Shown here: positions 58,344-64,000 of the stretch, piece by piece
Layout: the number at the start of each line of letters is the position of its first letter
How positions within the stretch are numbered: position 1 is the first letter of the stretch
From: Triops longicaudatus
Lineage: Eukaryota > Arthropoda > Branchiopoda > Notostraca > Triopsidae
Assembly: GCA_022885665.1 (NCBI GenBank)
Contig: JAGQDJ010000202.1
Coordinates: 124,001-188,000, forward strand
Direction: 5' to 3'
DNA: 64,000 bases
Made by a program: the position numbers and the translations under genes
The notes under the pieces: generated by a model
What the model saw: the letters and a program-made list of their open reading frames with translations, nothing else
What the model was told of the DNA's origin: nothing
The model's database searches: none

Positions 58344-59737
58344 TCAGATAGTTTTCAGATGGAGTCGATTGGGTTTTTCAGGGAGAGATATACTGCCAGC
58401 CACGACTTCTACGGTAGAGATGTATAGAGATGAACTTCCAATCTTCGGCCAAAGTCGGATGATTTCTTGAGGTTTGCTGCAATCGTACACATAAAATTTG
58501 GCTTTTTGCTTAGCCAAACAGTCCCCAACCTCCCGGGAGTTCTTTGCTAGAGGATAAATGAGATACCATTTGTCATCACTCACATATTATAGACAGAGAA
58601 CGAGAAAAAAAAGCTAGGAGGGCTGGAAGAGGCGGAAGAGCATTTGCGTTGAATTACTTTCAAGAAGGAATTTCAAATTGGGACAAGTTGAGGAAAGCAC
58701 CAGTTTCGTTTTCCTTACGACACGACTCGATAATGCAGCCATGGGGGTTTGTGCTTTTTGTCAACAGGAAGATCATAAAAGAGTTTATTTTTATGTTCAG
58801 GGGGCGCTTTTTGCGGTGAAATTGGAATGTTCGAAGGATTTGTAGGGTTATTGTGGAGGGTGCGAAAAGGAGAACACGCAGGAAAAAAAGGGGCAAGGAT
58901 TACATATGCCGCTGTTTAGTTCGTTTTTAAGGCTCACATTCCCCTTCTGACGCCCTCCGAGCCTCCTTTACGTTGTAACGCAATTTGAACTTCTCAATGA
59001 GCCATTTGCGCCACTCGTTATTTTTTACGACGTCGCCTGTTTGCTTGCGAGCCTTGCAGGTTTTAAAAGGCGGTAGTTATCTGTGGCTTCCAGACGCCAG
59101 AATTAAACACAAAATACGAAGAAGGTTCCTTATAGGTTTGCCCTAGGACTATTCGACTCGCTGTATTTGGAAATAGAACTAAAGCATTATTCCGTATTTG
59201 CACACAATGAGCTGGAAAGAGTACAGGAGATAAAACCTAGTAACTGCTTCATTTCTGGTTAGAATGTTAGAGAAGCCCTTAATACTACGGTATTAATATT
59301 CCTTTACAATGCCTTAATATTCTATACGCAAATTTTATCCTCGATAGCGTTACGAAAACCTTGTTATTTAGACTCTACAATAATTTCATTTATTCACTCA
59401 AATCTTATGCTGTTCCTTGATTACATAGCTACATGTAACGAACTTGTATGGAAAACGTTCGTTTAAAAAGATTTTCTGTCCTATCGTGAGCTACTTGTCT
59501 TATCTTTAATATTAATTGGTGCGTGACATTCGTGGAAAGAAGACGTTACGAAATGTAATGGTGGCCTAGTACAAGTACAAAATCACACGAACTACAAGTA
59601 CAAAAAAGATAGGTCCCAAGATAAGTTTTATCTAGGTTGTACACCCTTCTCTTTGTTCTTAGTATGAACATTTGCAGTAAGAACATTGGAAGTAATGGAT
59701 GAGTTGAACCTTCCCGTGACATCCGATATCTTTTCAT
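58344..59737 (-). CDS. Hidden multi-exon gene, unidentified 149-residue protein
   Basis: Three exons are strongly supported by splice sites and phase: 58938-59036 (acceptor CAAACAG, donor GAAT|GTGAGC), 58719-58806 (donor GTGTC|GTAAGG) and 58344-58578, ending in TGA. A tentative first exon, 59710-59737 (MKRYRMSRE, weak donor GTTCAA), joins in phase 1. The product is hydrophilic and looks globular: NNEWRKWLIEKFKLRYNV, KNKLFYDLPVDKKHKPPWLHY, DDKWYLIYPLAKNSREV and KAKFYVYDCSKPQEII. I do not recognise the family. The order charged helix, PPW motif, then alternating aromatic/hydrophobic strands is suggestive of a real fold. The total is exactly 450 nt, a multiple of three. Upstream 5' exons other than the tentative one are possible. 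Confidence 0.6.
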
Positions 59738-61171
59738 TGCGGTTTTATTAAATCCGGAGATTCTGTTTTATACTTGCATGAATGTGTGACTCGTAAAACA
59801 TTGGATTCTCGTATTACATGTACAGCAGAGCAACACTTAAAACAGTGACCTGCGCTGCGTCTTTATTTGCTACTCGTGAGGTTTTTACACCCGTGTTAAA
59901 GACACGATTTGGACAACACTTCGTCCGTGTGAACCCAAGGCAACCCTTGTAAAACGCTCCTCACATTTCCGTATACGCACCCATTCTCTGTCCTGTGTAA
60001 AACATTCACACACCGAGAATTAGGAAACGACCACGACAGTGAGTTGACCGTATAAGACAAACCCTGGTTAATGAAGACGCAACGACCCCATGTCTCCGGT
60101 TCTAGGCCCATAACTGATGATTCAGACGACGCCAACAGTCATAGGTCAAAATTTGTGCCATGTCATAGTGATGACGGTATTGACTTCATTTATTCTGAGC
60201 AATTCGGCTTATACAAAACTGACAAACAAGCAAGTTTACAGGAACCGGACTAAATGAAATCAAAGCTTTGAAACGTTTATCATATTAAAGCCAACAGAAC
60301 ATTTTCATAATATTGTCTTATACATAACTTTGCTGTTTGTGGATAAATGAATGGCATCGAACCTCACAACATTTAATAAGACTCCTGAGCCTCAAGTCAG
60401 CAAAAGATTCATAACCTAGACTACTCAATAAATCCGCAACTAAGAACATAGACCACCATAAAAGAAAAAAATAATGACAGCCAATTCATTATTTTCACTT
60501 ACAATGTTCACTTTCTACTGAATAACATTTTTGCTGCAATAAAAAACAGCACTGCAAAACGCATTTACCGATTTCAATTCTCCACGTTATAATTTTTATT
60601 TATCTGACAAATCTATCTGCAATATTTCAAGGGCACTTTTGCATGCAGAATAAAATCATACCTCGTAAGGACAGACTTCGCTTGGGTAACAAAACAATGT
60701 GTTTTTGCGAATAATAAACATTCCAACGCTAAATTCGCTTCGAAACTTACTGTGAACATGGGAATTTTCATGGCAAAGCTCGAAGGCAGTTTGATAGGTA
60801 AAGTGACCTGCAGGTAAGTGATCTTGCGTTAACGTACTTGTTTTAGATTAGCAAATATAGAATAGACCAGACACTTTGGGTTTGTCACTTTCATCAACAT
60901 AAAACGCAATATACGCATTTCATATATACGCAACACCGTTAAACAAGCTACTACTTATTTCAGGCTCCCATGAGACAGTAACGTATTGCTACCCAAAGCA
61001 ATAAAACTGACGGGTGGTAGGCTACGCGATATGGGCACTTTCATCATTTGATCTCTGTCGCAGCTCTTTTCACTACAAGGCCATCTATTAAATATTTTAA
61101 ATTCCGCGCGAAGCAGAATCACGTATCTAATTTCATTTGTACATTAGGAAGGCCGTAAGCCCTCAAGCTTT
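59738..61171. other. Unassigned interval
   Basis: About 1.4 kb. Opposite-strand open frames near 59896-60253 have protein-like composition in both directions, but no family, chained exon or poly(A) context. Strong donor-like sites occur at 60814 (+, CAG|GTAAGT) and near 60750 (-, ACA|GTAAGT) without identifiable partners. Confidence 0.35.
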
Positions 61172-61283
61172 TTAATTGAAACTATTTCCATCAATAATTT
61201 CACGTAAATTTTCTGTAGTAAGATTCAATATTTCTAATCTTGAGATCTCTGCGTTAGAAGGAAGGGCTGGATTTCTCATCAGA
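61172..61283 (-). CDS. Candidate terminal exon, unidentified
   Basis: A good acceptor (TATCCTTTCTCCAG) is followed by a 37-codon frame containing NPALPSNAEISRLEILNL and ENLREII, then TAA. The composition is coding-like and leucine/glutamate-rich. No upstream exon was identified. Confidence 0.25.
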
Positions 61284-64000
61284 CTGGAGAAAGGATAATA
61301 TATGTAACAGCATATGAATATCATGATACGCAGCGTGGTAACGCGCAAACACCTTATACATAACAAACTGACACCACAAATCGTTTTATGACAGGCGTAA
61401 AGTCTTTCAGAAGTTTAGCTTTTTTCTTTACAGAAGTATGCATTTTAGCGGTTTTTTCTTCGCTTTTTGTCCGCTGAAAGTAGCTCAAAGCTCCGTTAGT
61501 CTGTCGTACGAAAACTTTGCATGACTATTAATAGATGTTGTGGCTCGCCGCTTTTTGGCATGGCCGCTTGAAGCCCATCTTTTCGCAAGCTCGTGAGCTT
61601 AGTGTAGTCTCTTCTCACTACCGACACCATTTCTAATTTCGCACTCATCTTTCAGGGCATTAAAAAAGAGAAAATGTTATTACAGTACCCGAAGAAAAAT
61701 ACGAGCTCGGCTATAGTCGCGCTCGTGTTTATTTTCCTTCAGCATTTTTGGCTTGGGTGTCGAACGCTTATAGAACTATAATTTTTATACATCTATGCGG
61801 TCAAACCCAAACGACTTTGACGCCTAAAAAAATTACTCTGCCCTTGTTGGCCAGCGAGCTTTCCTAGCTGCCATACTTGGGAACTTTATATCAAGAGCCT
61901 CTCCGCAATGTATTTCTTAATGTCACAAAAAATAGTCTATCTTTAGATGCATATGCATTAACTTCAAACCAGGCACGTTCCCCGTTTAATAAACTTTCGC
62001 AAAAAAAATCTCATATTGTTGTGGCACTACTTACATCACACATCACTGTGAAGGGCTTCTTGAAAATGAAGGACTACGTATGTGTGCGCACTCCGCCCTG
62101 TGCTAATGACATGCAAGAAGGTTGGAAAATTCTTCCTCTTTCTCATTGCATGTCAACAAGCTCCCCACTGAAGAACCCGAAAGTTTTCCTTTCTACCCAC
62201 ACCAGGTAGCTAACACCCCATATCGCGGTGTCTATATGGCCTTTTGTGTTCTAAAGTGTAAGGTATATAAGCATACAACGGGGCCTCTAAAAACGATCAA
62301 ACCGGATAGCACAGCAAGATACCCAAGATTCAGCTCGATTTTAATTTGCGTATAGACACTTCTTCCCCTTTTTTCCTTCATGTGATTTTGAATTCCAGAA
62401 CTCTCGATGTTTAAATCACACACTTTTCCTGATCCTATGGCCCTGTTACGCTTCTGGGCACTTATTCGGAACGAATTTACATTGCTTAGTTTTACATCTA
62501 AAATTATTTTACGAGAGGCTTCATATGCCTATAGGCTTATAAAACTTTTCACATGCTAATTCTTGACGCAAATATTTTTTGAAACTGCTTTCCTCGTTAG
62601 AAAATGTAATAACGGGTTTTGGAATTGACAACCGCATCAACTGCTGTTCGTTAGTCTTCTATTGACCCTTTTATAGGCCTTCTTACCATTCATTCTATAC
62701 TGAAAGACCCATGCGCTAAGGCAAAGTTGACTTCGGTAGCAAATTCGAAGGTTATCGACGTAAAGCTACGTCCAGGGTGCAAGTCGTTCGGTACAGGGAC
62801 CAGCTAATACTAATGTTTCTAGGCAGTTTTCATTTGCACTGTTTATCTCGAAACTAACTAACGGCGTAAATAGAAGGATAATGCGGTACTAAACAGATTC
62901 CGTAGTCGATTAAGGAACGCACAAAACGCCGAAGAAAATTACAGTGTATTCAAACTGAGAAACAAAAGTTTCCAAGTTGGAAAAACTACAACGTGTAAGA
63001 ACTTGGGAATTTGGAAAACATGAGAGTAAATTAAGAATCGAAATAAATCTGAGATTGGGTTCGTGGGTGGCAGTGCACTAGAGCGAACGAAACGTTGTAA
63101 ACATAAGTACAGACGATAAGATAGAAAGAACACTAACATGGGAATAATGATATATCACGATTAACTTAGGAGTGAAAAGGATAGATTGGACACTATCGAG
63201 TTAGGCAAGCAAGCCACACACATTACACTATGTGACTCGGTTGGGCTCGTATCTTAATGACTCCTAAAGGGGCCTTATGGTGTTTGTAAAAGAAGGAAAG
63301 AAAAAGACTTCCCTTACATCTTGACTTGAAGAACTTGGGGAAAGTACTATTCCTGTGTTTCTGAAATTTCCATAACACTTAAAAAGGCCGAGAAAAGTGA
63401 GGGGGACGCACCTTGTTTAAGATCTTAAAACACACTTTATGGGCGTAATTTAGTGGTTCGCATATCCTCTTGACCTCAGTGACGTTCCTTCTAGGTTGTG
63501 AATCAATTACTGGACAACAGACAAAACAAAGTACATATTCATGAGACCATCAATTAGTACACAAGACCTTGAAAGTCTCCAAGCGTCACGTAAAAAAGCC
63601 AAGATATTTTTTGTCTTTGACGGAACACACGCTCATTAACATTATACTGTACGACCTGTCTCGATAGTTGCATTGATAGTTTTGGTCAGGTGAGGCTTAG
63701 ATTAACTACATTACCTTTGAACCTGGAAAATGTGATGTCTTCTTTACAGGATATAGGAAACGTATGGTTACGTACAGCATGTCCAGAGTAATGTTTGGTT
63801 TCCCGTGTTCTGTTCAGACAAAGCGTCATTGTGGACGCTCTTTGAATATTTCGGTAAACCAACTAGACCTCGACACAGTTTGAGGTGGATTTTCCGGGTT
63901 GTACCGCTACCATTTGTTTTCTGTCTTACGAGGTCGAAGTGAGTCAAAAATAATTCTTACTCACATGTTACAAACAAGTTTATACACATAAATATTTAAC
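61284..64000. other. Unassigned right end of window
   Basis: About 2.7 kb of AT-rich sequence with only short, unrecognised open frames (for example 61877-62209 +). I see no supported gene, repeat family or RNA gene. Confidence 0.4.

Noticed and set aside
60758..60813. First exon starting MGIFMAKLEG with donor CAG|GTAAGT
   Set aside because: The only nearby downstream acceptor leads to an immediate stop, and the opposite strand explains the bases equally well.
1..64000. CRISPR arrays, prophage, IS elements, operons
   Set aside because: There are no direct-repeat arrays or bacterial gene organisation; genes have spliceosomal introns.

Overview
The window is nuclear DNA of an animal, most likely an invertebrate. 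Its genes are split by GT-AG introns, many of them 53-150 nt. Their products match animal families closely: the Wnt deacylase Notum, an alpha1-type importin alpha, the ciliary GTPase ARL13B, UFL1, METTL4, ISCU, CYB5R4 (NCB5OR) and lambda-crystallin (CRYL1). I cannot fix the phylum from sequence alone. No rRNA, tRNA, CRISPR array or bacterial-type operon was seen.

Layout. 0.2-4.6 kb: a TA-flanked MITE, a RING-finger scrap and UFL1 (-). 6.3-8.9 kb: NOTUM (-). 8.9-15.1 kb: gene-poor. 15.2-24.8 kb: a dense cluster of importin alpha (-), MIX23 (+), FAM162 copy 1 (-), METTL4 (+), TMEM267 (-) and FAM162 copy 2 (-), largely arranged as divergent and convergent pairs. 25-31.6 kb: gene-poor, with a Tigger/pogo-like relic and a possible cysteine-rich gene. 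31.7-42.5 kb: ISCU (+), ARL13B (-), a small candidate gene (+), CYB5R4 (+) and CRYL1 (+). 43.9-45.2 kb: orphan coding-like exons. 45.8-50.6 kb: a four-exon gene (-) for a membrane-anchored MACPF protein. 50.6-64 kb: mostly unassigned, but with a small multi-exon gene at 58.3-59.7 kb that no single open reading frame reveals.

Genes were rebuilt exon by exon. For each recognised gene the exon phases match at every junction and the summed length is a multiple of three. Mitochondrial functions recur (MIX23, two FAM162 proteins, ISCU), but the genes do not form a pathway cluster. The clearest positional signal is importin alpha next to MIX23 next to FAM162. From memory, human 3q21.1 carries KPNA1, FAM162A and CCDC58/MIX23 close together, so this looks like ancient conserved microsynteny.

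The most notable protein is the MACPF one. Read as a single open frame it appears secreted, but three upstream in-phase exons give it a cytoplasmic tail and an N-terminal signal anchor.
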